Source of the DNA: Phycisphaera sp.
Lineage (GTDB): Bacteria; Planctomycetota; Phycisphaerae; Phycisphaerales; UBA1924
Direction: 5' to 3'
Length of the DNA stretch: 64,000 nucleotides
Assembly (NCBI GenBank): GCA_025916675.1
Contig: CP098402.1
Span: 1,545,205-1,609,204 of the forward strand
Part shown: piece by piece, positions 52,810 through 61,128 of the stretch
Layout of the letters: each line of letters starts with the position of its first letter
Numbering within the stretch: the stretch's first letter is position 1
The notes under the pieces: generated by a model
What the model was told of the DNA's origin: nothing
Databases searched by the model: none
Seen by the model: the letters and a program-made list of their open reading frames with translations, nothing else
Made by a program: the position numbers and the translations under genes

Positions 52810-54144
52810 GTGGCGATGCTGCGCGTGGGCCAAAGTGCGGGTCAGGGGGCCGTTGTGGGCATCTCGCTGAAAACACTCTCCGCGATCGGCTCGACCCGCC
52901 TCATGAGCGGGTCGGTGTCGCCCATCGCCTTCGAGTTCGGGACCGCCGAGCTGAAGGTGCTCCAGATCACGACCGGGGCGAATCCTCACCTCGTGGCCGC
53001 CGCAGCGCTCGAGATGCCTTCGCGGCTTCGTCGTGACGCCCAGGCCCGCATGGCCTACCAGATCGAGGCGCTGCCCAAGTTAGTCAAGGCCGGTGGATTC
53101 AAGGGGAAGCGGGCGGTGTGCTCCATGCCCAGCGCCATGTCGTTCTGCAAGCACCTCAAGATCGTCAAGGCCGATGGCGTGGGGCTCGACACGCTGGTGA
53201 GGGCCAAGATCCAGTCCGCCCTGGGCTGCGACCCCAACGCGTTGGTGTACCGGTGGGTTCCCGTCGAGAGTACCGGCACCGGCAGCCGCGGCGAGGTCAT
53301 CTGCATGGGTGCGGGCCGCGACGTGATCCAGCGGCTGATGCGTGCCCTCAAGGCTGCCAAGCTCGAGCCGGTCGCGATGCACAGCGACTTCCAGGCGATC
53401 ATCACGGCCATGCACGCGTGCACCCGCCACTTGGAGGGCCACGAGGACAAGCCCACGCTCTACCTGGAATTGGGTGCCGGTGGCTCCCGCGTTCTGGTCG
53501 GCGACGGCGAGCGGCTGGCCTTTGCCAAGTTCGTCGAGATCGGCGGCAAGCACCTGGACGAGGCCATCGCCCGCGAGCAGAACATCGACCTCGAGCGTGC
53601 CCGCTCGATCCGCCTGAACCTCCAGACGCTTGTGCCCGAGGCCGTTGCGGCCCCCGCGGCGTCCAAGGACGAGAGCGTCGACCAGGCGGTTGGTGGTTCG
53701 GGCCTGGCGATGCTTGAGGCCGCCCTGAAGCGCTCCCGCGCCACGCCCAGCAGCGAGACCAACGGCGACAGCGCCGTGATGGCCGCCCTGGACGAGAGCG
53801 CCGCGGGCATGGAAACGCTGGACGAAACGATGTCGCGCACGGGCACCGACCTGACCGAGCCGCTGGAGATCCTCACCGACGAGGTCCAGATGTGCGTCCG
53901 GTATTACAACGGATTATGCCCGCAGCGCAAGATCGAGCGGGTGGTGTTCTTAGGCGGGGAATCCCGGCAGATCGCGTTATGCACGCATATCGCCAAGCGG
54001 CTGAAACTGCCGGCGCAGATGGCCGACCCGCTCGCTCGTGTTACCCGGACCGGAAATGAGCCCTGCATCGGCACGGACCTCAGCGGAAGCCAACCCGGAT
54101 GGGCCGTGGCGCTTGGCTTGTGCCTTCGCCCAACCGATCTTTGA
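52810..54144 (+). CDS. pilM: Type IV pilus assembly protein PilM-like
   Basis: A 444-residue actin/FtsA-fold cytoplasmic protein that builds the inner platform of type IV pili and related secretion systems. It shows the two ATP-binding halves: IAFEFGTAELKVLQI (phosphate-1), LYLELGAGGSRVLV (phosphate-2) and RVVFLGGESRQIALC (adenosine region). A Ser/Glu-rich insert spans about residues 290-350. The start is GTG 52810 or ATG 52816. It opens the row pilM-pilN-pilO-pilP-like-pilB. In other bacteria PilM binds the cytoplasmic tip of PilN; here PilN's N-terminal peptide would have to do this. Confidence 0.87.
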   Translation: MAMLRVGQSAGQGAVVGISLKTLSAIGSTRLMSGSVSPIAFEFGTAELKVLQITTGANPHLVAAAALEMPSRLRRDAQARMAYQIEALPKLVKAGGFKGKRAVCSMPSAMSFCKHLKIVKADGVGLDTLVRAKIQSALGCDPNALVYRWVPVESTGTGSRGEVICMGAGRDVIQRLMRALKAAKLEPVAMHSDFQAIITAMHACTRHLEGHEDKPTLYLELGAGGSRVLVGDGERLAFAKFVEIGGKHLDEAIAREQNIDLERARSIRLNLQTLVPEAVAAPAASKDESVDQAVGGSGLAMLEAALKRSRATPSSETNGDSAVMAALDESAAGMETLDETMSRTGTDLTEPLEILTDEVQMCVRYYNGLCPQRKIERVVFLGGESRQIALCTHIAKRLKLPAQMADPLARVTRTGNEPCIGTDLSGSQPGWAVALGLCLRPTDL

Positions 54145-54171
54145 TCAGACGCGGATCTACGGAGGATCGTC

Positions 54172-55053
54172 ATGCTCGGACCCTCAGGCGACAACAACCA
54201 GCAGGGCGGCGCCCTTGGCGGAGGCTTCCTCCCCGAGGACTATGTCCAGCGCAAGGCCGAGGGGCGGGCCAACATTATTGGCCTGACGCTCTTCTGCGCC
54301 GTGATGGGCACGGTGGTGGCGGCCTTCTTCGTCACCAACCGCAACTGGAAGTCGGTGCATGACGAGCGTGAGGCCATCGCCGTGCAGTACACGGCCGCCG
54401 AGCCCGAGATCGAGCTGCTCATCAAGCTGGAAGAGCAGAAGGAGCAGATGCTCCAGAAGGCCGAGATCGTGACCGCGCTCATCGAGCCGGTCCCGCGCAG
54501 CATCCTGATGGCCGAGCTGGTCACGCGGATGCCCGACGAGATGACCCTGCTGACGGTGGAACTCAAGGGCCGCCGGGTGGCTGAGGCTGCCCCGATCAAG
54601 GGCCAGACCGCCCAGCAGCAGCGCACCAGCGTGCGAGGCCGCCAGGCCGGTTCGCTCGGCGGCACCAGGACCGGCGCCAGCGCCGAAACGGACGAGAAGG
54701 CCTCGATCCTGCCGCCACGCTACGAGTACACGCTCACGCTCACCGGCGTCACGTCGACCAACGAAGAGGTGGCCGACTATTTGGAAGCGCTCAAGATGTC
54801 CCCGCTGCTGCGGCGTGTGGAGATGCACTACACCGAGCGGCAGAAGATGAAAGACCTGGAGCTGCGCAAGTTCCAGATCAGCGCCGAGATCGACCCGCGG
54901 GCCGATGCGCGAGGCATCGAGCCGCCGTCGTCGGCCGACGCGCTGGCCAACGGCACCACACTTCCTACCGAAGAACCCTCCGACCTGCCCGAAGGCGAGC
55001 CAGAGGGCGAAGAAGCGATCGTGATCGAACCCGACGATGGGGAGGGTCTGTAA
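54172..55053 (+). CDS. pilN: PilN-like inner-membrane alignment protein
   Basis: A 293-residue bitopic protein. It has a Gly/Asn-rich cytoplasmic N-terminus (LPEDYVQRKAEGRANI, the place of the PilM-binding peptide), one membrane helix (about residues 35-55), a coiled coil (about 60-95), then a ferredoxin-like fold (VPRSILMAELVTRMPDEMTLLTVELKGR ... YEYTLTLTGVTSTNEEVADYLEALKMSPLLRRVEM). The C-terminal 40 residues are acidic and probably disordered. Its position between pilM and a pilO-like gene supports the call. It is longer than typical PilN (about 200 residues) because of an inserted Thr/Gln/Arg loop and the tail. Confidence 0.8.
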   Translation: MLGPSGDNNQQGGALGGGFLPEDYVQRKAEGRANIIGLTLFCAVMGTVVAAFFVTNRNWKSVHDEREAIAVQYTAAEPEIELLIKLEEQKEQMLQKAEIVTALIEPVPRSILMAELVTRMPDEMTLLTVELKGRRVAEAAPIKGQTAQQQRTSVRGRQAGSLGGTRTGASAETDEKASILPPRYEYTLTLTGVTSTNEEVADYLEALKMSPLLRRVEMHYTERQKMKDLELRKFQISAEIDPRADARGIEPPSSADALANGTTLPTEEPSDLPEGEPEGEEAIVIEPDDGEGL

Positions 55054-55054
55054 C

Positions 55055-55591
55055 ATGAAGTTTGGTGTTCGTGAACTCGTCCTTCTCCTGGTGCTCTTTG
55101 CCGTCCCGCTGGCCAGCTACTGGTTCGTGTTCAGGCCGCAAAACACCCAGATCGAGCGTGCCCGCGAGGAGATCGCGCTGCGGCGCGAGAAGCTCGAGAA
55201 GCTCCAGCAAGAGAGCGCCCGACGCGGCACGCTGGAAGCCGCGACAACCCAGATCGCCGAGCGCATCGAGACCATCGAGAGCCGCCTGCCCACCAACAAG
55301 GAACTGGGCAACGTCGTTCGTCAGATCTCGGAATTAGCCGGCAAGGCGGGGCTGCAGCAGCCCTCGATCATCGCCGAGAAGCCCGTGAAGGCGTCGCTCT
55401 ACATGGAGCAGCCGCTCAAGATCGAGATGGTGGGCGACTTCCGTGGATTCTACAAGTTCCTGTTGGAACTCGAACGGCTCGATCGCATCACCCGCCTGCC
55501 CGAGATGACCGTGAGGCGGTCGGACAAGGTCGATGGGCACATGGTGGCCGAGTTCACCCTGAGTATCTACTTCCAGGATGAGGAGGCCTGA
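55055..55591 (+). CDS. pilO: PilO-like inner-membrane alignment protein
   Basis: A 178-residue bitopic protein: a membrane helix at residues 7-26 (ELVLLLVLFAVPLASYWFVF), a long coiled coil (about 30-85, RAREEIALRREKLEKLQQES), and a small alpha/beta domain (IEMVGDFRGFYKFLLELERLDRI) typical of PilO. PilN and PilO form heterodimers that couple the cytoplasmic platform to the secretin. ATG 55055 is one base after the PilN stop with GGGAGGG upstream. Its TGA shares a base with the next ATG (TGATG). Confidence 0.87.
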   Translation: MKFGVRELVLLLVLFAVPLASYWFVFRPQNTQIERAREEIALRREKLEKLQQESARRGTLEAATTQIAERIETIESRLPTNKELGNVVRQISELAGKAGLQQPSIIAEKPVKASLYMEQPLKIEMVGDFRGFYKFLLELERLDRITRLPEMTVRRSDKVDGHMVAEFTLSIYFQDEEA

Positions 55592-56196
55592 TGAGCACCG
55601 ATCCCACACAACTACCCGAGAGTGCCGGCGAAGAGGTCAAGATCGTCGAGAGCTATGGGACCGACGGCAGCAAGCGGCTGCCGATCCAGATCGGCATCGT
55701 CGCCGGCGTGCTGCTGGTCACTGGCGGCGTGATCTACTGGATGCACGTCCGCGGCATTGCGCCCGGCAAATTGCTCAAGCCCGTCGAGATGCGGTACACG
55801 ATCGAGCAGACCCAGGCCCGCCACTACGAGGGCGAGGATCGCATTCTCAAGAGTCTGTCGCTCGCCGGCCCTCCGCCCCAGATCCCGTTGGAAGAGATCC
55901 ACGAGAACCCGTTCCGCCTCGACCGCGCTCCCCAGGAAGACGCGCCCATCATCTCCGCCGGGCCCGTTCAGGCCCGAGACCAGGTGCTGGTAAAGGCCGA
56001 GCAGATGCTGGGCTCGATGAAGATCGAGATGGTGCTCAACAGCGAGACGAACCCGCTTGCCAAGATCAATGGCAAGGTGTACCGCATCGGTGACAAGATT
56101 GACGGCGTGCTCGAGGTCGTCTCGATCTCGGGCCGTGCGGTGACATTCCGCGCGAAGACGCTGATGCGCACGCTCGAGATGGAAAGCCAGCGCTAA
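55591..56196 (+). CDS. PilP/GspC-like pilus or secretion protein
   Basis: A 201-residue bitopic protein with a membrane helix at about residues 32-50, an acidic/proline linker containing ENPFRLD, and a small C-terminal beta domain: NSETNPLAKINGKVYRIGDKIDGVLEVVSISGRAVTF. That domain resembles the HR/PilP beta-sandwich, in which an NPxAxINGK-type hairpin docks with the secretin. Call by position (after pilO, before pilB) and fold; sequence similarity to known PilP is weak, and GspC/GspB are alternatives. The 1-nt overlap with pilO indicates coupled synthesis. Confidence 0.6.
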   Translation: MSTDPTQLPESAGEEVKIVESYGTDGSKRLPIQIGIVAGVLLVTGGVIYWMHVRGIAPGKLLKPVEMRYTIEQTQARHYEGEDRILKSLSLAGPPPQIPLEEIHENPFRLDRAPQEDAPIISAGPVQARDQVLVKAEQMLGSMKIEMVLNSETNPLAKINGKVYRIGDKIDGVLEVVSISGRAVTFRAKTLMRTLEMESQR

Positions 56197-56223
56197 GCAC
56201 TCTTTTCGGGGGATGCTCGACAG

Positions 56224-58233
56224 ATGAGCAAGTACAACATCGACGACATCCTCAGCGAACTGACCGATTCGGGCAAGCCCGAAGGCCAGGACAAGGGCAA
56301 GGGCAAGGGCGCTCGCCACCGGATCGACGAATCCGAGCAGGCGTTCAGCCCGCTGCCCTCGATGCCCGCCAACCAGGGCGACGCGGGACGCGGGGCGGTC
56401 GAGAGCGACCCGGCCGTCAAGCAACGGCCGAAGGACGCACCCGACGCCCGGGTGGGCAAGGCCATCAGCGACGTCTACGCCCCCGATGAGGCCGCGGCGG
56501 GCGACGAGTACGACACCACGGAACTCGCCCAGCGCCTGGTCGTGGCCCACGCCGTTTCGGGCGAGGACATGTCGCAGGCGCAGGCCATCGTGAAGCAGAC
56601 GCCCGGGCGGCGGCTGATCGAGGTGCTCATCGAGCGCGGTGCCGACGAGGAAGCCGTGCAGCGGTGCGTGGCCGAGAACGCGAACCTCCCCTTCGAGCGC
56701 ATCGATCTGGACTCTGGCCTCGACGGCGGATTCGATGGGGCGATGCTCCAACGGTTGACTGGGGACTACTGCCGCGATCACCTCGTTCTACCCCTGCGCA
56801 CCGAAGGACAGCGCGCGGTCGTGGGTGTCGTGCGGCCCGACGACGTGTTCCTCTTCGATGAATTGCGCGAGACACTTGGAGTGGTCGGCGTCAAGATCGT
56901 GGTGGTCACGGGGTTCGACATTCGCGGGGCCCTCGAAGTTGCCGGCATGGGCGAGCACGAGGAGGAGCCCGAGGACGTCGACCTCAACGAGATCCTCGAT
57001 CAGGTCGACGAGGACGACGTCCAAGTCGAGAAGAAGGATTCGCAGGAAGTCGACCTGGAGCAGAAGGCCGGCGAGAGCCCGGTCATCCGCTACGTCAACT
57101 ACATCATCCAGCAGGCCATTAAGGACGGGGCCAGCGACATCCACATCGAGCCGGCCGACAAGAAGCTCAAGGTGCGGTTCCGCATCGACGGCGTGCTCTT
57201 CGAGGCCATGAACCCGCCCGGTTCGATGTCGGCGGCCATCACCAGCCGCCTGAAGATCATGGCCAACCTCGACATCTCCGAGCGACGCATCCCCCAGGAC
57301 GGACGCATCCGCTGCTCGGTGGCCGGCCGCAAGCTCGACTTGCGTATGTCGACCCTGCCCAACACGTATGGCGAGAAGACCGTCATGCGTATCCTCGACA
57401 CCAAGAGCATCAACGTGCAGCTCGAGGACCTGGGCTTCTCCGACGACACGCTCCAGGTGTGGCGGAGCCTCGTGACGGCTCCGCACGGCATCACGCTGGT
57501 GACCGGCCCGACCGGTTCGGGTAAGACGACCACGCTGTACGCCTCGCTGCGGACGCTCGACAAGAACAAGATGAACATCTCCACCGTGGAAGACCCGGTG
57601 GAGTACCACCTCGACGGCGTCACCCAGACACAGACGCACGAGAAGATCGGCATGTCCTTCGGTAAGGCCCTCAAGGCCCTGCTGCGTCAGGACCCCGACG
57701 TGATCATGCTCGGTGAGATCCGCGACATGGAAACCGCCATGACGGCGGTGCAAGCCGCGTTGACTGGCCACTTGGTGCTCAGCACGTTGCACACCAACGA
57801 CGCGCCTTCGAGCATTACTCGATTGGTCAACATCGGTCTGGAGCCGTTCCTGGTGGGTGCCGCCGTCAATGGCGTGCTCGCCCAGCGGCTGCTCCGCCGC
57901 CTCTGCAAACATTGCAAGGCCGAGGAACGGCCCAGCGAGGAGATGGCCGAGTACCTCGAGATGCAGGGCATGAGCACCGACAAAATCTGGACTGCAAAGG
58001 GCTGCGACCGCTGCCGCGGCACCGGCTACTCGGGTCGTGTCGGTATTTACGAGCTTCTGGCGGTCGACGACCGGCTGCGGGACGTCGTCGCGGGCAACCC
58101 CAACGTCAGCGAGTTTCGCCGCATGTGCATGGAGCGCGGCATGGTCTCGCTGCGGATGGACGGCATGAACAAGGTCAAAGACGGGCTGTCGACCGTCCAA
58201 GAAGTGCTCCGCGTCACCGACGGCAACCACTAA
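56224..58233 (+). CDS. pilB: Type IV pilus/type II secretion assembly ATPase (PilB/GspE)
   Basis: A 669-residue hexameric AAA-type motor that drives pilin assembly. An N-terminal Lys/Gly-rich and acidic region leads to an MshEN-like domain (about 95-250), which in some relatives binds c-di-GMP. The core has the Asp-box region (RIPQDGRIRCS), Walker A GPTGSGKTTTLYASL, Walker B VIMLGEIRD and the His box (TGHLVLSTLHTND). A zinc site near the C-terminus has CKHC and CDRC pairs, as in GspE/PilB. It ends the pil row; the membrane protein PilC, secretin and prepilins are not in the window. Confidence 0.95.
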   Translation: MSKYNIDDILSELTDSGKPEGQDKGKGKGARHRIDESEQAFSPLPSMPANQGDAGRGAVESDPAVKQRPKDAPDARVGKAISDVYAPDEAAAGDEYDTTELAQRLVVAHAVSGEDMSQAQAIVKQTPGRRLIEVLIERGADEEAVQRCVAENANLPFERIDLDSGLDGGFDGAMLQRLTGDYCRDHLVLPLRTEGQRAVVGVVRPDDVFLFDELRETLGVVGVKIVVVTGFDIRGALEVAGMGEHEEEPEDVDLNEILDQVDEDDVQVEKKDSQEVDLEQKAGESPVIRYVNYIIQQAIKDGASDIHIEPADKKLKVRFRIDGVLFEAMNPPGSMSAAITSRLKIMANLDISERRIPQDGRIRCSVAGRKLDLRMSTLPNTYGEKTVMRILDTKSINVQLEDLGFSDDTLQVWRSLVTAPHGITLVTGPTGSGKTTTLYASLRTLDKNKMNISTVEDPVEYHLDGVTQTQTHEKIGMSFGKALKALLRQDPDVIMLGEIRDMETAMTAVQAALTGHLVLSTLHTNDAPSSITRLVNIGLEPFLVGAAVNGVLAQRLLRRLCKHCKAEERPSEEMAEYLEMQGMSTDKIWTAKGCDRCRGTGYSGRVGIYELLAVDDRLRDVVAGNPNVSEFRRMCMERGMVSLRMDGMNKVKDGLSTVQEVLRVTDGNH

Positions 58234-58247
58234 TTTTCTCGATGAGC

Positions 58248-58280
58248 TTGACCTGTTGCCAGGATGCAATATATTTGCAT
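58248..58280 (+). promoter_or_regulatory. ars promoter with overlapping ArsR operator
   Basis: TTGACC (58248-58253) and TATATT (58270-58275) are 16 bp apart. An inverted repeat ATGCAA-TATAT-TTGCAT (58264-58280) covers the -10, an ideal place for ArsR repression. The expected transcription start is at or next to the ATG at 58282, so the mRNA is probably leaderless. Confidence 0.8.
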
Positions 58281-58281
58281 T

Positions 58282-58671
58282 ATGGCGTCACTATCCAAAT
58301 CTAAGCAGCCCGCCTCCCCCCGCCAGGCCGCCCGCCGGAAGGGCCCGGTCGACGGGCTGCTCGACCCCGAACTCTTCAAGGCCCTGGGTGATCCCACACG
58401 GGTTCTGCTCTTGCGCTGCATCCTCAAGTGCCGCCGGGGCTGCTCGGTGAGCGAGGTGGCCGAGTGCTGCGACGTGGACTTCTCGGTCGTCGCCCGCCAC
58501 CTGTCGCTGCTGGCCCGCGCTGGCGTGCTGGATTCGAAGAAGGAAGGCCGGACCGTGACGTACACGCCCAGGTGCGCCGAACTTGCCGCCACATTCCGAG
58601 ACCTCGCCGACGCGATCGACGACTGCTCACCCTCGACCTGCTGCGACAACGGTTGCTGCGAGGGCGAGTAG
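58282..58671 (+). CDS. arsR: ArsR-family arsenic-responsive repressor
   Basis: A 129-residue winged-helix repressor. LFKALGDPTRVLLLRCILKC and VSEVAECCDVDFSVVARHLSLLARAGVLDSKKEGRTVTYT are the ArsR fold. Cysteines are unusually rich: one at the end of the first helix, a CC pair in the second, and a C-terminal CSPSTCCDNGCCEG tail that could bind As(III). ATG 58282 directly follows the operator palindrome. It is the first gene of arsR-arsC-acr3-arsM, transcribed from a promoter it should repress. ArsR and ArsC are separated by 1 nt. Confidence 0.93.
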   Translation: MASLSKSKQPASPRQAARRKGPVDGLLDPELFKALGDPTRVLLLRCILKCRRGCSVSEVAECCDVDFSVVARHLSLLARAGVLDSKKEGRTVTYTPRCAELAATFRDLADAIDDCSPSTCCDNGCCEGE

Positions 58672-58672
58672 C

Positions 58673-59125
58673 GTGGCCCGCTTCGTCCCGCCCCGAGTGA
58701 TGTTCCTATGCACGGGCAACTCCTGCCGCAGCCAGATGGCCGAGGGCTGGGCCAGGCACCTGCTCGGCGATCAGATCGAGGCGTGCAGCGCGGGCACCGA
58801 TCCTCAGGGCTTAAACCCCCTCGCGGTGCGTGCGATGGCCGAAGCCGGTGTCGACATCTCCGGCCATTCGAGCAAGTCGATCGCGCAGTGCGAGCCCGAC
58901 ACGCTAGACCTCGTGGTCACCGTGTGCGATCACGCCCATGAGCACTGCCCGCTGTTCACCGGCCATACCCGCGTGGTGCATCGCGGGTTCGAGGATCCGC
59001 CACGCCTAGCCGCCGATGCCCACAGCGACGAGGAGGCACTGCCCCACTACCGCCGAGTGCGAGACGAGATCCGCGCGTTCGTCGAGACCATGCCGAGCTT
59101 GTTTCCGCAGCGAGATCGCCGATGA
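58673..59125 (+). CDS. arsC: Arsenate reductase, thioredoxin-coupled (low-MW phosphatase type)
   Basis: A 150-residue enzyme reducing arsenate to arsenite. The P-loop [17 protein letters not shown] has the CX5R nucleophile motif of low-molecular-weight phosphatases. The two relay cysteines are in CDHAHEHCP, as in the thioredoxin-dependent ArsC of pI258 type. GTG 58673 lies 1 nt after the arsR stop; an ATG at 58700 is possible but would remove part of the first strand. The TGA overlaps the acr3 ATG (ATGA). Confidence 0.93.
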   Translation: MARFVPPRVMFLCTGNSCRSQMAEGWARHLLGDQIEACSAGTDPQGLNPLAVRAMAEAGVDISGHSSKSIAQCEPDTLDLVVTVCDHAHEHCPLFTGHTRVVHRGFEDPPRLAADAHSDEEALPHYRRVRDEIRAFVETMPSLFPQRDRR

Positions 59126-60207
59126 CCCCTGATCGTCCCAAGCGTCTGAGCGTTCTCGACCGCTTCCTCACGCTCTGGATCTTCCTGGCAATGGCCACCG
59201 GCGTGCTTATCGGCAAGTTCGCCGCTGGCGTGCCCGAGGCCCTTGATGGCCTGAGCGTGGGCACGACCAACATCCCCATCGCCATCGGCCTGATACTCAT
59301 GATGTACCCGCCGCTGGCCAAGGTGCGCTACGAGAAGCTGCCCGAGGTCTTTAAGGATTGGAAGATCCTCGTGCTCTCGCTGGTGCAGAACTGGATCGTC
59401 GGCCCCGTGCTCATGTTTGTGCTGGCGGTCATCTTCCTGCGCGATCAACCGGAATACATGACCGGGCTCATCCTCGTGGGGCTTGCTCGGTGCATCGCGA
59501 TGGTGCTGGTCTGGAACGACCTGGCCAAAGGCAGCAGCGACTACGCCGCCGGGCTCGTCGCGTTCAACAGCATCTTCCAGGTGCTCTTCTTCGGCGTGTA
59601 CGCCTGGGTGTTCATCACCTATCTGCCGCCGTTGCTCGGGCTGGAGGGTGCCGTCGTCAACGTGTCCATCGCCGAGGTCTTCCAGAGCGTGCTGATCTAT
59701 CTGGGCATCCCATTCTTCGCCGGCATGCTCACGCGGTTCGTGCTGCGGCCAATCAAGGGTGACGATTGGTACAACGGCGCGTTCATCCCCAGGATCGCGC
59801 CGCTCACGCTCATCGCGCTGCTGGCGACCATCGTGCTGATGTTCTCGCTCCAGGGCCAGCGCATCGTCGAGTTGCCGCTGGACATCCTCCGCATCGCCAT
59901 CCCGCTGACGATCTACTTCGTCGTGATGTTCCTGATCAGCTTCTTCATGGCCCAGAAGGTGGGCGCCGACTACCCGAGAGCCGCCACGCTGGCCTTCACC
60001 GCCAGCGGCAACAACTTCGAGCTGGCCATCGCCGTCGCCATCGCCGTTTTCGGCCTGGGCTCGGGCGTGGCGTTCGCCACGGTCGTGGGCCCGCTGGTCG
60101 AGGTGCCCGTCCTGATTGGCCTGGTGAGCGTTTCGCTCTGGCTGGGCCGCCGTTTGTATGCCAATACAACACACCCACCGGCTTCGCCGGAAGGAGAACC
60201 GTCATGA
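59122..60207 (+). CDS. acr3: Arsenite efflux permease, ACR3 family
   Basis: A 361-residue membrane protein with about ten helices that exports As(III) using the proton gradient. The essential Cys lies in [18 protein letters not shown], and [19 protein letters not shown] is the second family signature. [18 protein letters not shown] is also conserved. The ATG overlaps the arsC stop and the stop overlaps the arsM ATG (ATGA both times), so the operon is tightly coupled. Confidence 0.95.
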   Translation: MTPDRPKRLSVLDRFLTLWIFLAMATGVLIGKFAAGVPEALDGLSVGTTNIPIAIGLILMMYPPLAKVRYEKLPEVFKDWKILVLSLVQNWIVGPVLMFVLAVIFLRDQPEYMTGLILVGLARCIAMVLVWNDLAKGSSDYAAGLVAFNSIFQVLFFGVYAWVFITYLPPLLGLEGAVVNVSIAEVFQSVLIYLGIPFFAGMLTRFVLRPIKGDDWYNGAFIPRIAPLTLIALLATIVLMFSLQGQRIVELPLDILRIAIPLTIYFVVMFLISFFMAQKVGADYPRAATLAFTASGNNFELAIAVAIAVFGLGSGVAFATVVGPLVEVPVLIGLVSVSLWLGRRLYANTTHPPASPEGEPS

Positions 60208-61088
60208 CAACCAACCCCGACACTGTCCGTGATACGGTCCGCGAGGGCTACGCCAAGATCGCGCGCGATGGCCAATGGTCCAGCGTCCAGAGCACCCCGA
60301 CCGCCGGCGGATCGTGCTGCGGCGCAGGCGGCGGTGGCGGTGGTTGCTGCGGCCCCACCACGCTCACCGCCGATCAGGTCGCCTCCGCTGTGGGCTACGC
60401 CAACGACGACCTCTCCGCCTTACCCGAGGGCGCGAACATGGGCCTCTCGTGCGGCAACCCGACCGCCATCGCTGCGCTCCAGCAGGGCGAGGTCGTGCTC
60501 GACCTGGGCAGCGGCGGCGGCATGGACTGCTTCCTGGCGGGCCCGCGCGTCGGTGCCACCGGCCGCGTCATCGGGGTCGACATGACCCCCGACATGCTGA
60601 GCAAGGCCCGCAAGAACATCGAGAGCTACAAGAGCCAGAGCGGCCTTGACAACGTCGAGTTCCGGCTGGGCGAGATCGAGCACCTCCCGCTGGCCGACGC
60701 CAGCATCGACGTGGTGCTGAGCAACTGCGTGATCAACCTCTCACCCGATCAGGCCCAGGTGTGGCGTGAGGTCGCCCGCGTGCTCAAGCCCGGGGGTCGT
60801 GTGGCGATCAGCGATCTGGCGCTCCTCAAGCCACTGCCCGAGTCGGTTGTAGCCGACGTTGAGGCCCTTGTCGGTTGCGTGGCCGGGGCGAAGCTCGTCG
60901 ACACAATCCGTGCAGACATGGAGGCGGCGGGCCTCGCCGACATCCAACTCGCCAGCAAGCCCGAGTACGTCGAGGCCATGACCACCTGGCAGGATCCGCT
61001 CTACCAGAAGATCATCGCCGCCCTTCCCAAGGGCTCGAAGATGAGCGAGTACGTGACCAGCCTCGACATCGCCGCTCGCAAGCTGTGA
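60204..61088 (+). CDS. arsM: Arsenite S-adenosylmethionine methyltransferase
   Basis: A 294-residue enzyme that methylates As(III), ending in less-bound or volatile species. The N-terminal region carries CC pairs around a Gly run (SCCGAG, GCCGP). The SAM fold has [15 protein letters not shown] as motif I and [15 protein letters not shown] as motif II. The three As-binding Cys positions fit [16 protein letters not shown] and a later VGCVAGA. ATG 60204 is preceded by AAGGAGA and overlaps the acr3 stop. With reduction and efflux encoded alongside, the operon offers a complete route for inorganic arsenic. Confidence 0.94.
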   Translation: MTTNPDTVRDTVREGYAKIARDGQWSSVQSTPTAGGSCCGAGGGGGGCCGPTTLTADQVASAVGYANDDLSALPEGANMGLSCGNPTAIAALQQGEVVLDLGSGGGMDCFLAGPRVGATGRVIGVDMTPDMLSKARKNIESYKSQSGLDNVEFRLGEIEHLPLADASIDVVLSNCVINLSPDQAQVWREVARVLKPGGRVAISDLALLKPLPESVVADVEALVGCVAGAKLVDTIRADMEAAGLADIQLASKPEYVEAMTTWQDPLYQKIIAALPKGSKMSEYVTSLDIAARKL

Positions 61089-61128
61089 GGCGTTCTCAGA
61101 CGAGTGCCGATCGCGCTAGACTCGCCCC

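Noticed and set aside
61040-61128. Sigma-54 promoter near rpoN or elsewhere in the window
   Set aside because: TGGCAC occurrences were checked by eye; none has a TTGC at the proper distance in an intergenic region.
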